From NCBI RefSeq assembly GCF_025961205.1, contig NZ_JAOQNH010000003.1, positions 186,001 through 250,000 of the forward strand: 64,000 nucleotides of DNA, read 5' to 3'. A program made the position numbers and the translations under genes. This document shows positions 8,181-16,872 of the stretch, one piece after another (position 1 is the stretch's first letter; each line of letters begins with the position of its first letter). Source of the DNA: Azospirillum fermentarium (GTDB taxonomy: Bacteria; Pseudomonadota; Alphaproteobacteria; Azospirillales; Azospirillaceae). Below the pieces are notes generated by a model. The model saw nothing but the letters and a program-made list of their open reading frames with translations, was not told where the DNA came from and searched no databases.

Positions 8181-9209
8181 ATGATCATCGACATCCACGG
8201 CCATTACACCACGGCGCCCAAGGCGCTGGAAGCGTGGCGCAACCGCCAGATCGCCGGGCTGAAGGACCCGTCGCAGGCGCCCAGCCCGTCGGAACTGTCC
8301 ATCAGCGACGACGAACTGCGCGAAAGCATCGAGCTGAACCAGCTTGCCAAGATGCGCGAACGCGGGTCGGACCTGACGGTGTTCTCGCCGCGTGCCAGCT
8401 TCATGGCCCACCATGTCGGGACGTTCGAGACCAGCTCCACCTGGGCCGCCATCTGCAACGAGCTGTGCCACCGCGTGGCCCAGCTCTTCCCCGACAACTT
8501 CATCGGCGCGGCCATGCTGCCGCAGTCGCCGGGCGTGGACCCCAAGACCTGCATCCCCGAAATCGAGAAGTGCGTGAAGGAGTATGGCTTCGTCGCCATC
8601 AACCTGAACCCCGACCCGTCGGGCGGCCATTGGACCGCGCCGCCGCTGTCGGACCGGCACTGGTATCCCATCTATGAAGCGATGGTGGAATACGAACTGC
8701 CGGCGATGATCCACGTCTCCACCTCGTGCAACGCCTGCTTCCATACCACGGGTGCCCATTACCTGAACGCCGACACCACGGCGTTCATGCAGTGCCTGAC
8801 GTCGGATCTGTTCAAGGACTTCCCCACGCTGAAGTTCATCATCCCCCACGGCGGCGGGGCGGTGCCCTATCATTGGGGCCGGTTCCGCGGTCTGGCGCAG
8901 GAGCTGAAGAAGCCGCTGCTGACCGAGCATCTGCTCAACAACATCTTCTTCGACACCTGCGTCTACCACCAGCCGGGCATCGACCTGCTGACCAAGGTCA
9001 TTCCGGTGGACAACATCCTGTTCGCGTCGGAAATGATCGGGGCCGTCCGCGGCATCGACCCGGAGACCGGCTATTACTACGACGACACCAAGCGCTACAT
9101 CGAAGCGACCCTCAACCTGTCGGAGGAGGAGCGTTACAAGGTGTACGAGGGCAACGCCCGCCGCGTCTATCCGCGCATGGACCGGGCGCTGAAGGCCCGC
9201 GGAAAGTAA
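8181..9209 (+). CDS. ligJ: 4-oxalomesaconate hydratase, LigJ-like amidohydrolase
   Basis: This 342-residue protein matches LigJ-type hydratases along its length as I recall them. Motifs are DIHGHYTTAPKA at the metal-binding start, LTVFSPRASFMAHHVG, FVAINLNPDPSGGHW, IPHGGGAVPYHWGRFRGLA and ILFASEMIGAVRGIDP. LigJ adds water to 4-oxalomesaconate (or its enol) to give 4-carboxy-4-hydroxy-2-oxoadipate in gallate and protocatechuate 4,5-cleavage. AAGGGGAG precedes the ATG. The ring-cleaving dioxygenase and the CHA aldolase are not in the window, so the pathway must be completed elsewhere. An intrinsic terminator follows. Confidence 0.9.
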   Translation: MIIDIHGHYTTAPKALEAWRNRQIAGLKDPSQAPSPSELSISDDELRESIELNQLAKMRERGSDLTVFSPRASFMAHHVGTFETSSTWAAICNELCHRVAQLFPDNFIGAAMLPQSPGVDPKTCIPEIEKCVKEYGFVAINLNPDPSGGHWTAPPLSDRHWYPIYEAMVEYELPAMIHVSTSCNACFHTTGAHYLNADTTAFMQCLTSDLFKDFPTLKFIIPHGGGAVPYHWGRFRGLAQELKKPLLTEHLLNNIFFDTCVYHQPGIDLLTKVIPVDNILFASEMIGAVRGIDPETGYYYDDTKRYIEATLNLSEEERYKVYEGNARRVYPRMDRALKARGK

Positions 9210-9238
9210 GCGCCGTCACGTTTTCGCCGTGCCTGGAC

Positions 9239-9272
9239 GGGCCGCTCCCTTTTTGGGGGCGGCCCATTTTTT
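9239..9272 (+). terminator. Intrinsic terminator after ligJ
   Basis: GGGCCGCTCCC (9239-9249) and GGGGGCGGCCC (9255-9265) form an 11-bp stem around TTTTT. An A and six T residues follow at 9266-9272. It ends the MFS/ligJ operon. Confidence 0.9.
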
Positions 9273-9354
9273 GAAGCGCGGGGAAATCCCGCACGCGCCC
9301 GTGGTTCCTGCGGCATGCGTGGCTGGCGATGCCCATCTGGGCGTTCCCGCTCCG

Positions 9355-10887
9355 TCAGGCCGCCCGGCCGGGGGCCGGTGCCGTCTCCGGGGGGGCCGTG
9401 ACGGCTGGCCGCCGGCCAAGCCATGCGAACAGGCCGCCCGCGGCCAGGGCCGTCAGGTCGATGCCGGCCACCCCCCACAGTCCGGCGGCCAGCGTCACCC
9501 CCAGATGGGCGTGGCTGGTCAGGGCGTTGACCAGCGGCAGGGCGGTCCACAGGAACGCCGCCGCCGCCAACTGCTCGCCCCAGGCCCGGCGGACGCCGCG
9601 CAGGGCCGGGTGCAGCGCTGCCAGCAGCCACGCGGCGAAGAAGGCGCCGACCTCCAGCATCTCCCGCCCGGCCAGCCCGGCGGGCAGCAGACGGTTGGCC
9701 CAGAGATAGGCGGCGATGGCGATCGGCAGCCCCACCATCACCGCCAGATTGGCGCCGTCGGCCAGACGCAGCCCGCGGGACGCCTCCTCGCGCTTGCGCC
9801 GCTTGAGCACCCAATAGACCTGCCCGGTGCCGATCATCGCCGTGCCCGCCAGCCCGCACAGGATCATCGCCAGCCGCAGCGGCGCGTCGGCGAAACGCAT
9901 CATGTGCAGGCCATAGGCGCCGGCCCGCGTGGCGGCGGCGGCGCCGTCGCCGTTCCAGACCCGCAGCACCGTGCCGTCGGTGCCGTCGAACAGCACGGCT
10001 TCCGGCGTGATGACCACCCGGTCGGCGTCGGTGCGCTTGATCAGGATGGTGGCGGCGGCATCGCCGGGGTTGTCGATGACGATGCGCCCCGCCTGCCCGC
10101 CGCCCCAGCGCCGGGCGGTCTCATCCAGAAGCGGCTGGAGGGGGACGAGGGGGGCGGGCCGGCCCGCCGCCGTCCGGGCCGGCGGCTCGCCATAGACCGC
10201 CGCGGCGAAATCGGCCTGCCGGCCGCCGTACGCCGCCTGAAGCCCCCACGGCAGGTACAGCAGCATCAGCGGCACCAGCCCGGTCAGGGTGATGAGCGCG
10301 TGATAGGGCAGGGCGATGATGCCCAGCCCGTTGTGCATGTCCATCCACGCCCGCGGGCGCGACCGGGTGGGGGACGGGGTGAAGAAATCCCAGAACACCC
10401 GCCGGTGGATGACGAAGCCGGTGATGAGCGCCACCAGCAGCACCACCGCGGCGGCCCCCACCAGATAGCGCCCCGCCACCCCCGGCAGCCGCAGGTCGAA
10501 GTGGAAGTAATAGAGGAAATCGCCGCCGAAGGTCGCCCGCGCCTGCACCGGGCGCCCGTCCGCCGGCTCCAGCGCCATCCGGCGGAAGCCGGGCTGCACG
10601 CCGGGCGGGTTGTAGACATAGACCTGTGTGGCCGTCTCCCGCCCGTCGGGCAGCAGGATCAGCCAGCGGCGGGCCTGCGCCGCTTCCCGCGACAGGGTGG
10701 CGGCGGCGGCCGCGGCGGCGTTGGGGCTGCCGGTGGCCTGAACCCGTTCGGGCTGCATCCAGCGGGTGATCTCGTGGCGGGCATAGGCGGTGGTGCCGGT
10801 CAGGAACACGCAGAACAGCAGCCAGCCGGTGATCAGCCCGCCCCAATTGTGCAGCCACGTCATGGACAGGCGGAAGCTGCCGTTCAT
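9355..10887 (-). CDS. PepSY-domain membrane protein, putative siderophore-iron reductase
   Basis: From ATG 10887 the protein has 510 residues. It starts with FRLSMTWLHNWGGLITGWLLF, the usual PepSY-associated TM start, and continues with a periplasmic PepSY region. Membrane helices follow, with MDMHNGLGIIALPYHALIT around conserved histidines and a helical C-terminal block. Such proteins accompany TonB receptors and are thought to reduce ferric siderophores or transfer electrons; proof exists for few. The start overlaps the stop of the DUF3649-like gene (ATGA), making it the last gene of the sigma/FecR/receptor unit. Confidence 0.85.
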   Translation of the reverse strand: MNGSFRLSMTWLHNWGGLITGWLLFCVFLTGTTAYARHEITRWMQPERVQATGSPNAAAAAAATLSREAAQARRWLILLPDGRETATQVYVYNPPGVQPGFRRMALEPADGRPVQARATFGGDFLYYFHFDLRLPGVAGRYLVGAAAVVLLVALITGFVIHRRVFWDFFTPSPTRSRPRAWMDMHNGLGIIALPYHALITLTGLVPLMLLYLPWGLQAAYGGRQADFAAAVYGEPPARTAAGRPAPLVPLQPLLDETARRWGGGQAGRIVIDNPGDAAATILIKRTDADRVVITPEAVLFDGTDGTVLRVWNGDGAAAATRAGAYGLHMMRFADAPLRLAMILCGLAGTAMIGTGQVYWVLKRRKREEASRGLRLADGANLAVMVGLPIAIAAYLWANRLLPAGLAGREMLEVGAFFAAWLLAALHPALRGVRRAWGEQLAAAAFLWTALPLVNALTSHAHLGVTLAAGLWGVAGIDLTALAAGGLFAWLGRRPAVTAPPETAPAPGRAA

Positions 10888-11174
10888 GGCCCACCCCCCG
10901 TCAGGGTGCCGAGGGCGCCGGCCAGCCCCCACGTCGCCGCCGCCAGCCCGGCGACCCAGGCGGCGGCGCGCACGGCGCTGGCCGCGGCGAACGCCCCGAT
11001 CACCGCCAGGACGCAGGGCACCAGGGCGGCCATGGTGGCGGTCAGCACCGCCTCCGCCCGGTCCTGGACGGCGGGCAGCGCCAGGGACAGCGCCGCCGCC
11101 GTTCCCGCCGCCAGGGCGTAGCCGCCGACGGTGGCGGTCACGGCCCGCAGCGCGATGCCGGTTCCCCGTTTCAC
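10884..11174 (-). CDS. DUF3649-like small membrane protein
   Basis: A 96-residue protein from a GTG start at 11174 that overlaps the TonB receptor stop (GTGA). It has about three helices, with GGYALAAGTAAALSLALP and VLTATMAALVPCVLAVIGAF. Length, position between a TonB receptor and a PepSY reductase, and the Arg-Gly-Gly-Tyr style start fit the DUF3649 family of siderophore loci. It sits in the inner membrane. Its role is unknown; assistance to the PepSY reductase is a guess. Confidence 0.65.
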   Translation of the reverse strand: MKRGTGIALRAVTATVGGYALAAGTAAALSLALPAVQDRAEAVLTATMAALVPCVLAVIGAFAAASAVRAAAWVAGLAAATWGLAGALGTLTGGGP

Positions 11175-13642
11175 CAGGAATACTTCAGCGAGGCGATGAC
11201 GCTGCGGCCCAGGCCGTAATAGCAGTTCGTCGCCCGCGTGCAGGCCGAGACATACTCCTTGTCGAAGAGGTTGGTGGCGTTGACCGCCGCCTGCACGCCC
11301 TTCAGATGGGGGGTGAGAGACGACAGGTCGTAGCGGATCGCCGCGTCCACCAGCGTGTGCGACGGCACCGAGAAGCTGTTGGCCGGATCGCCGTAGGTGG
11401 ACCCCACATAGCGCACGCCGGCCCCGCCGCCCAGCCCGGCCAGCGGCCCGCTCTGCACCGTGTAATCGGCCCAGGCGGAGGCCGAATGTTCCGGCACGGC
11501 CACCGGGCGCTTGCCCCGGCTGACGTCGTTGCTGGCGATCACCTCCGCATCCAGCCACGTGTAGCTCGCCACGGCGTTCAGCCCGGCGCCCAGGCTGACG
11601 CGCGCCTCCGCCTCGATCCCGCGGGAGCGGATCTCGCCGGTCTGGACGTTGAAGCCGGTGTGCTGCGGGTCCGCGGTGGTGACGTTCTGCTGCGTCAGGT
11701 GGAAGGCCGACAGGGTGAACAGGCTGCCGCCGCCCGGCGGCTGGTACTTGATCCCCGCCTCGACCTGCTGGCCGGTGGTGGGTTCGAAGGCGTTGCCGCC
11801 GTAATCGCTGCCCACCGCCGGCTCGAACGATTCCGAATAGCTGGCATAGGGCGCCAGACCGTTGCCGAACAGGTAGAGCACGCCGGCCCGCCCGGTGAAG
11901 GCGTCGTCCTTCTGCGACCCGCTGGCCTGGGTGCGGCGGTTGCGCTGCTGGGTTTCCGCCCAATCCTTGCGCCCGCCCAGCAGCACGGTCAGCCCGCCCC
12001 AGGTGATCTGGTCCTGGCCGTACACGCCGGTTTGGGTGACGCGGGTGGCGATGCTCTGGTAGATCGGCGGATCGGCGATGGACAGGCCGTAGACCGGGTT
12101 GAACAGGTCCAGGCTGGGGGCCGCCGCCAGCCCGCGCACCGTGTCGCTCTTCAGCCGCTGGTGATCCACGCCGGCCAGCACCGTGTGGTGCAGCGGGCCG
12201 GTGTTGAAATCAGCCTGGACCTGATTGTCGATGGTCAGGTCGTCGGCCCGTTCGCGCAGGGAAAAGGCGTTGCGCCGCATGGTGCGCAGGTCGGCCAGCA
12301 GACCGCCGGCGTACAACCCCTTGTAGCTCAGGTCGTTGTGCAGATACCGCGCGTTCTGCCGCACCGCCCAATGATCGTCGAAACGGTGTTCGAAGCGGTA
12401 GCCGATGCTCTGGGTCTTGCGGTCCCATTCGTTGAAGTTGGGATCGCTCATGGAAAAGCTGGTGGGCAGCGTGCCGTTGGGGTTGTACAGCAGCGTGCCC
12501 TGCGCCGGCAGGAAGTTCAGCGGCGAGCCGTCGAAATCGTCGCGCTGGTACAGCCCGATCAGGGTCAGGCTGGTGCCGTCGGCGGGCTTCCACGTCAGTG
12601 TCGGAGCGGCGGCCACCCGGCGGCGTTCGGTGAAATCGGTCTGGGTCTCGGTGTCCTGCATCATCCCGGCGAAGCGGTACGACAGGCGCCCGTCGGCGGT
12701 CACGTCGCCGCCCACGTCCACCGCCCCCTGCTTGCGCCCATGGCTGCCGGTCTGGAGCATCACCTCGTGCCGGGCGTCGGGGGCGGGCTGCTTGGTCACC
12801 ATGTTGACCAGCCCGCCGGGGCTGGTCTGGCCGAACAGCACCGACGCCGGACCCTTCAGCACCTCCACCCGTTCGAACAGATAGGGGTCGATGCCGGAAC
12901 TCAGATACCCGCTGCCCTTCAGCCGCAGCCCGTCGAGATACTCGTTGAACGACACGCCGGTGGTGCCGTCGCCGCCGAAACCGCGCACCGAGATGCCGTC
13001 TCCGCCGAAGGAGGAGGATTCCCCGTTGCGCCCGGTGGTGACGCCGGAGGTGTAGTTCAGCACCTCGGCCAGATTCTGCGCCGCCTGGGCGTCCATCTGG
13101 TCGCGGGTGACCACGGTGATCGACTGCGGCGTTTCCAGGATCGGCGTGTCGGTCTTGGTGGCGGTGGCGCTCTGGCGGGCGGCATAGCCCTGGACCGGGC
13201 CGGTGGCCCGTTCGCGGCTGCCCTCCACCGTCACCGGGTCCAGCACCATTCCGCCGGTCTGGGGCCGCGACAGCACCACGCGGCCCGGCGCAGTCATCTG
13301 GAACGACACGCCGGTGCCCGCCAGCAGCCGGCGCAGCGCGTCTTCCGGCGCCATGGTGCCCGACACGCCGGGCGACGACAGACCGCGCGCCACCTCGGCG
13401 GGGAAGCCCACCTCCCACCCGCTGGCCGTGCTGAAGGCGTTGATGGCCGTCACCAGACCCTGGGCCGGAATGTCGAACCGCTGGCCCACCGCCGGCGCCA
13501 CCTGCCCATGGGCCGGCGACGGCCCGGCGGTCACCGCACCGGTCATCACCGCACCGGCCATGGCCGACGACAGCAGCATGCCCCGCAGCAGGGCCGCACC
13601 CCGGCGCCCGCGTACGCCCGTTGTCAAAACCCCCAAACCCAT
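11171..13642 (-). CDS. TonB-dependent siderophore receptor with STN signalling domain
   Basis: About 823 residues from ATG 13642, preceded by GGGGACGAG; a GTG 18 bases upstream is also in frame. A long signal peptide ends near AHGQ. An STN domain follows (FDIPAQGLVTAINAF to VSFQMTAPGRVVLSRP, about 55-125). Next come a plug domain (ETPQSITVVTRDQMDAQ) and a 22-strand barrel closing with VIASLKYSW, the C-terminal aromatic signature. The STN domain is the part of FecA/FpvA-type receptors that signals to a FecR protein when the ferric siderophore binds. The fecI/fecR pair directly upstream fits this. The siderophore cannot be deduced. Confidence 0.9.
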   Translation of the reverse strand: MGLGVLTTGVRGRRGAALLRGMLLSSAMAGAVMTGAVTAGPSPAHGQVAPAVGQRFDIPAQGLVTAINAFSTASGWEVGFPAEVARGLSSPGVSGTMAPEDALRRLLAGTGVSFQMTAPGRVVLSRPQTGGMVLDPVTVEGSRERATGPVQGYAARQSATATKTDTPILETPQSITVVTRDQMDAQAAQNLAEVLNYTSGVTTGRNGESSSFGGDGISVRGFGGDGTTGVSFNEYLDGLRLKGSGYLSSGIDPYLFERVEVLKGPASVLFGQTSPGGLVNMVTKQPAPDARHEVMLQTGSHGRKQGAVDVGGDVTADGRLSYRFAGMMQDTETQTDFTERRRVAAAPTLTWKPADGTSLTLIGLYQRDDFDGSPLNFLPAQGTLLYNPNGTLPTSFSMSDPNFNEWDRKTQSIGYRFEHRFDDHWAVRQNARYLHNDLSYKGLYAGGLLADLRTMRRNAFSLRERADDLTIDNQVQADFNTGPLHHTVLAGVDHQRLKSDTVRGLAAAPSLDLFNPVYGLSIADPPIYQSIATRVTQTGVYGQDQITWGGLTVLLGGRKDWAETQQRNRRTQASGSQKDDAFTGRAGVLYLFGNGLAPYASYSESFEPAVGSDYGGNAFEPTTGQQVEAGIKYQPPGGGSLFTLSAFHLTQQNVTTADPQHTGFNVQTGEIRSRGIEAEARVSLGAGLNAVASYTWLDAEVIASNDVSRGKRPVAVPEHSASAWADYTVQSGPLAGLGGGAGVRYVGSTYGDPANSFSVPSHTLVDAAIRYDLSSLTPHLKGVQAAVNATNLFDKEYVSACTRATNCYYGLGRSVIASLKYSW

Positions 13643-13697
13643 CGTCGCTCGTCCCCGCACTCAAGGATGTTTCGGCTGGCCGGGATACGCGCAACAC

Positions 13698-13714
13698 TGC
13701 AAGTGAGACGCATT
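13698..13714 (-). promoter_or_regulatory. Fur-like box upstream of TonB receptor
   Basis: TGCAAGTGAGACGCATT on the plus strand closely matches the site at 20849 and resembles alphaproteobacterial Fur-family boxes. It lies 56 bases before the receptor ATG, inside the fecR-receptor gap. It could give the receptor iron control independent of the sigma/FecR promoter. Confidence 0.5.
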
Positions 13715-13768
13715 CCCAGCGCTATGCCGACCTGACGTTTCCGGGTGGGGAAAAGCGGAAAAATTTTT

Positions 13769-14824
13769 TCAGGGGCGGGGGCGCAGGATCAGCAGGGCGT
13801 CCGACACCCGCACGAGGTCGGCCTGGACCAGCCCCGCCAGGGCCGCCGCCGTCCGGGCTGGATCGTCCAGCCGGTAATTGCCGGTGATCCGCCGGGTGGT
13901 CAGGGACTCCGGCACCATGATCAGCCCGGGATGATAGCGGCCCAGCTCCGCCACCACGGCCCCCAGGGGGCGGTCCTCGAACACCAGCCGCCCGTCGGCC
14001 CAGCCCAAGGCCGTGGCGAGATCGGCGGGGTGGCCGGCCCCGATGCCCGAGGGCGTGACCGCCACCTCCTCCCCCGCCCGCAGGCGGACGGGGGGGCCGC
14101 CCAGCGGGGCGACATCGACGGTGCCGTGGCGCACCGTGACCGTCACCCGCCCGTCCAGGTACCGCACGCCGAAGGCGGTGCCGACCACGGTCACGGCGGC
14201 GGGGCCGGCCTCCACGCGGAAGGGGCGGGCGGTGTCCGGCGTCACCTCGAAATAAGCGGCACCGCGCAGCAGCCGGGTCCGCCGTTCGGTTCCGGCGAGA
14301 TCCGTGGCGATGGCCGAGCCGGTGTCCAGCAGCACCCGTGTTCCGTCGGCCAGCATCACCTGTTCCTGCACCCCGGTGGCGGTGCGGTGGTCGGCCTGCA
14401 GGCGCACCGGCAGGTCGGCGGCCCAGCCCAGCCCGACCGCCAGCAGCACGGCGGCGGCCCATGCCTGCACCCGGCGCCGCATGGGCCAGAGCATGGGCCG
14501 GCCCATGGAGGACGGTCCGGGGAGCGCCGTGGCGGTGGGCCGGGCGGGGGCGGCCGCAGGGGTTGCGGCTGCCGCCAGCGCCCCGGTCAGAAGGGAGGAG
14601 TCCCACATGGCCCGTGTCAGCGCCCAGGCGTGGGCGTTGCGGGGATCGGCGGCGCACCACGCGGCGCAGGCCCGGCGGTCCTCGTCCCCCGCGCCGTCGC
14701 CCTGCAGCCGGATGAACCAGTCGAGCGCCTGGTCCAGCGGCAGATCGGGATCGGAGGAGGATGGGGCACCGGCGGGGGGCATGGGCGGTGGGGGCGGTGG
14801 GGGCATCACGGTCTTCACCCTCAT
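13769..14824 (-). CDS. fecR: FecR-family anti-sigma/sigma regulator
   Basis: A 351-residue protein. The N-terminal cytoplasmic DUF4880-type segment has ALDWFIRLQ and AWCAADPRNAHAWALTRAMW. A membrane helix lies at about 120-140 (WAAAVLLAVGLGWAADL), followed by a periplasmic FecR domain with VMLADGTRVLLDTGSAI and GAAYFEVTPDTARPFRVEAG. FecR proteins relay the receptor signal across the inner membrane and control the cognate ECF sigma factor. The ATG overlaps the sigma gene stop (ATGA). The N-terminus begins with an unusual proline run. The partners are the sigma factor upstream and the STN receptor downstream. Confidence 0.92.
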   Translation of the reverse strand: MRVKTVMPPPPPPPMPPAGAPSSSDPDLPLDQALDWFIRLQGDGAGDEDRRACAAWCAADPRNAHAWALTRAMWDSSLLTGALAAAATPAAAPARPTATALPGPSSMGRPMLWPMRRRVQAWAAAVLLAVGLGWAADLPVRLQADHRTATGVQEQVMLADGTRVLLDTGSAIATDLAGTERRTRLLRGAAYFEVTPDTARPFRVEAGPAAVTVVGTAFGVRYLDGRVTVTVRHGTVDVAPLGGPPVRLRAGEEVAVTPSGIGAGHPADLATALGWADGRLVFEDRPLGAVVAELGRYHPGLIMVPESLTTRRITGNYRLDDPARTAAALAGLVQADLVRVSDALLILRPRP

Positions 14825-15381
14825 GAGACGTCCGGGCGGGGCGAAACCCGTAACCCTTCCCGGTCCAGCCGGGCAAAAACCTCCAGACAGGCCAGGAGCG
14901 CTGTTTTCAGATCCTTCTGCACGGTGCTGACCGACACGCCCAGCCGTTCGGCGATCTCGCCATGGGACAGCCCCTCCATCCGGTTCAGCAGCAGGATCCG
15001 GCGCTGCCGTTCGCCCAGGCCGGCCAGGGCCGCTTCCATGCGGGCCAGACGCTGGCGGTCACCGGCCTCGGTTTCCGGGCTGGGAGTGGGGGCGGCGATC
15101 TCCTCCAGACCCTCCGTTGTCACATTGGGCACCATCACCACCGCGTGCCGGCGTTCCTGGCGCAGATGATCGACGGCCAGATTGCGGGCCGTCTGAAACA
15201 GGAAGGGGGCCAAATGCTCCACCGGGCGGCCCTCGGCCGCCGCCCGGACCTTGAGATAGGCTTCCTGCGCCAGATCCTCGGCGGTGGCGGCGCTGCCGAC
15301 CATGCGGGCCAGCAGCCGCACCAGCGCCCCCCGGTGCCCCATGAAAACGGCGTCGAGCGCCGGCTTGACGGTATCAGCCAT
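14821..15381 (-). CDS. fecI: FecI-like ECF sigma factor
   Basis: From ATG 15381 the product has 186 residues. Region 2 contains AEDLAQEAYLKVRA and FLFQTARNLAVDHLRQERR. Region 4 contains LGERQRRILLLNRMEGLSHG and EIAERLGVSVSTVQKDLK. This is the FecI subgroup that is controlled by FecR and switches on a TonB receptor operon. A longer start at 15423, preceded by GGGGAATGGGG, would add 14 residues ahead of the conserved region. A Fur-like site lies about 130 bases upstream, so iron starvation probably induces it. Confidence 0.9.
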   Translation of the reverse strand: MADTVKPALDAVFMGHRGALVRLLARMVGSAATAEDLAQEAYLKVRAAAEGRPVEHLAPFLFQTARNLAVDHLRQERRHAVVMVPNVTTEGLEEIAAPTPSPETEAGDRQRLARMEAALAGLGERQRRILLLNRMEGLSHGEIAERLGVSVSTVQKDLKTALLACLEVFARLDREGLRVSPRPDVS

Positions 15382-15510
15382 GCGCCGCCGGACCCGGCAA
15401 GAAAGCGTTCGCGCAATACCCATCGGGCATGGTCTGCCCCATTCCCCCACGAAAAAAAGTGGCGAGGCCGTGCCACGGGCCGGCGTGTGACACCGCGACT
15501 TTAATTCGAA

Positions 15511-15529
15511 TAGGAATGATTCGCAATTT
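15511..15529 (-). promoter_or_regulatory. Fur-like box upstream of fecI
   Basis: The sequence AGGAATGATTCGCAATT, read leftward as a GCGAATCATTCC core, matches classical Fur-box half-sites. It lies in an AT-rich stretch about 130 bases before the fecI start, where iron repression of the sigma gene would be expected. Confidence 0.45.
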
Positions 15530-15812
15530 CTGAGTCGGTGTTTGGTGGGAACGGTGGACCTGTTTCCTGGGCTGGGCAAAACCGCCGGGATTATACATTA
15601 TAAATCTAGTAGACATATATTCAATTAACCCGTTAACATGGGGGAATGTGGCGCGCATCCACGGGAAAGAACGAAATTCATCAGTGAAATATGGCTGCCA
15701 CTCCCGGTCCTCCCCTGTGCCGCGGCCCTGTGCCGACAGGGGCCGTGGCCGGCGCCCGGATACGCCGCCGCGATCCGACACACACCAACCCACCGCAAAG
15801 GGAAAACGGCTG

Positions 15813-16727
15813 ATGAGCACGACCACCGGCACCGCCCCCACCCTTCTGGACATCCGACCGATCAACGGCAACATCGGCGCCGAAATCCGCGGCGTCACCC
15901 TGTCGGGCGACCTGCACCCGGCCACCTTCAAGGCCATCCAGGATGCCGTCTATCAGTACAAGGTCGTGTTCGTGCGCGGCCAGGACGCCATCACCGACGA
16001 AAAGCAGGAAGCGTTCGGGCGCCTGTGGGGTCCGCTGGTCGGTCATCCCACCGTGCCGTCCCTGGGCGGGACCGAGGCGATCCTGGATGTGGACGGGTCG
16101 CGCGGCGACCGCGCCAGCTCGTGGCACGCCGACATCACCTTCCTCGACGCCTATCCCAGCATCACCATCCTGCGCCCGCACCAGCTGCCCGAACGCGGCG
16201 GCGACACCCTGTGGGGCAACACCACCGCGGCCTATGCGGAACTGCCCGAGGCGCTGCGCGATCTGGCCGACAAGGTGTGGGCGCTCCATTCCAACCAGTA
16301 TGATTACGTGGGCGACCGCAAGCTGCGCCAGGACGGGCTGAAGCGCTACAACGAGGTGTTCACCGCCGCCCTTTACGAGACCGAACACCCGCTGGTGGCC
16401 GTGCACCCGGTGACCGGTGAGCGCACGCTGATCGTCGGCCATTTCCTTCAGCGGCTGATCGGCTTCGGCTCGTCGGATTCCCGCCGCCTGATCGACATCT
16501 TCACCGACCACGCCACCCGCCCGGAAAACACCGTGCGCTGGCATTGGTCGCTGGGCGACGTCGCCATCTGGGACAACCGCGCCACCATTCACCGCGCCGT
16601 GGACGATTACGACGACCTGCCGCGGGTCGTGCGCCGCACCACCGTGGCCGGTGCCCCCGTGACCGGCGTCGATGGCCGCCGCAGCACCACCCGCTATCTG
16701 GGCAAGAAGCCCGGACTGGCCGCCTGA
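15813..16727 (+). CDS. TauD/AtsK-family Fe(II)/2-oxoglutarate dioxygenase
   Basis: A 304-residue protein from ATG 15813, with AAAGGGAAA upstream. The iron facial triad is visible as His and Asp in SSWHADITF and the distal His in ATIHRAVDDY, followed by the Arg-rich C-terminal region that binds 2-oxoglutarate. TauD/AtsK enzymes oxidise taurine, alkyl sulfates or related sulfonates and release sulfite or sulfate; others act on 2,4-D or siderophore precursors. No transporter or sulfonate gene adjoins it, so the substrate is open. It is divergent from the fecI operon and followed by a 13-bp hairpin. Confidence 0.88.
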   Translation: MSTTTGTAPTLLDIRPINGNIGAEIRGVTLSGDLHPATFKAIQDAVYQYKVVFVRGQDAITDEKQEAFGRLWGPLVGHPTVPSLGGTEAILDVDGSRGDRASSWHADITFLDAYPSITILRPHQLPERGGDTLWGNTTAAYAELPEALRDLADKVWALHSNQYDYVGDRKLRQDGLKRYNEVFTAALYETEHPLVAVHPVTGERTLIVGHFLQRLIGFGSSDSRRLIDIFTDHATRPENTVRWHWSLGDVAIWDNRATIHRAVDDYDDLPRVVRRTTVAGAPVTGVDGRRSTTRYLGKKPGLAA

Positions 16728-16750
16728 TTGTCAGATGCCGTGTTTTGGGG

Positions 16751-16782
16751 ACGGGACCGGCGGGGCTGGCCGCCGGTCCCGT
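16751..16782 (+). terminator. Strong hairpin after TauD-like gene
   Basis: ACGGGACCGGCGG (16751-16763) pairs perfectly with CCGCCGGTCCCGT (16770-16782) across GGCTGG. Only a short T-stretch (GCCTTTG) follows. It separates the rightward TauD-like gene from the leftward P-ATPase operon and may serve both directions. Confidence 0.6.
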
Positions 16783-16872
16783 GCCTTTGCCCGTCCGCAT
16801 CATCCCGGGCGTTTTTCATGAGCGTTCCCCACCGCACCGGCCCGAATCGTTACGTTACGGGCGATGGCGTTC

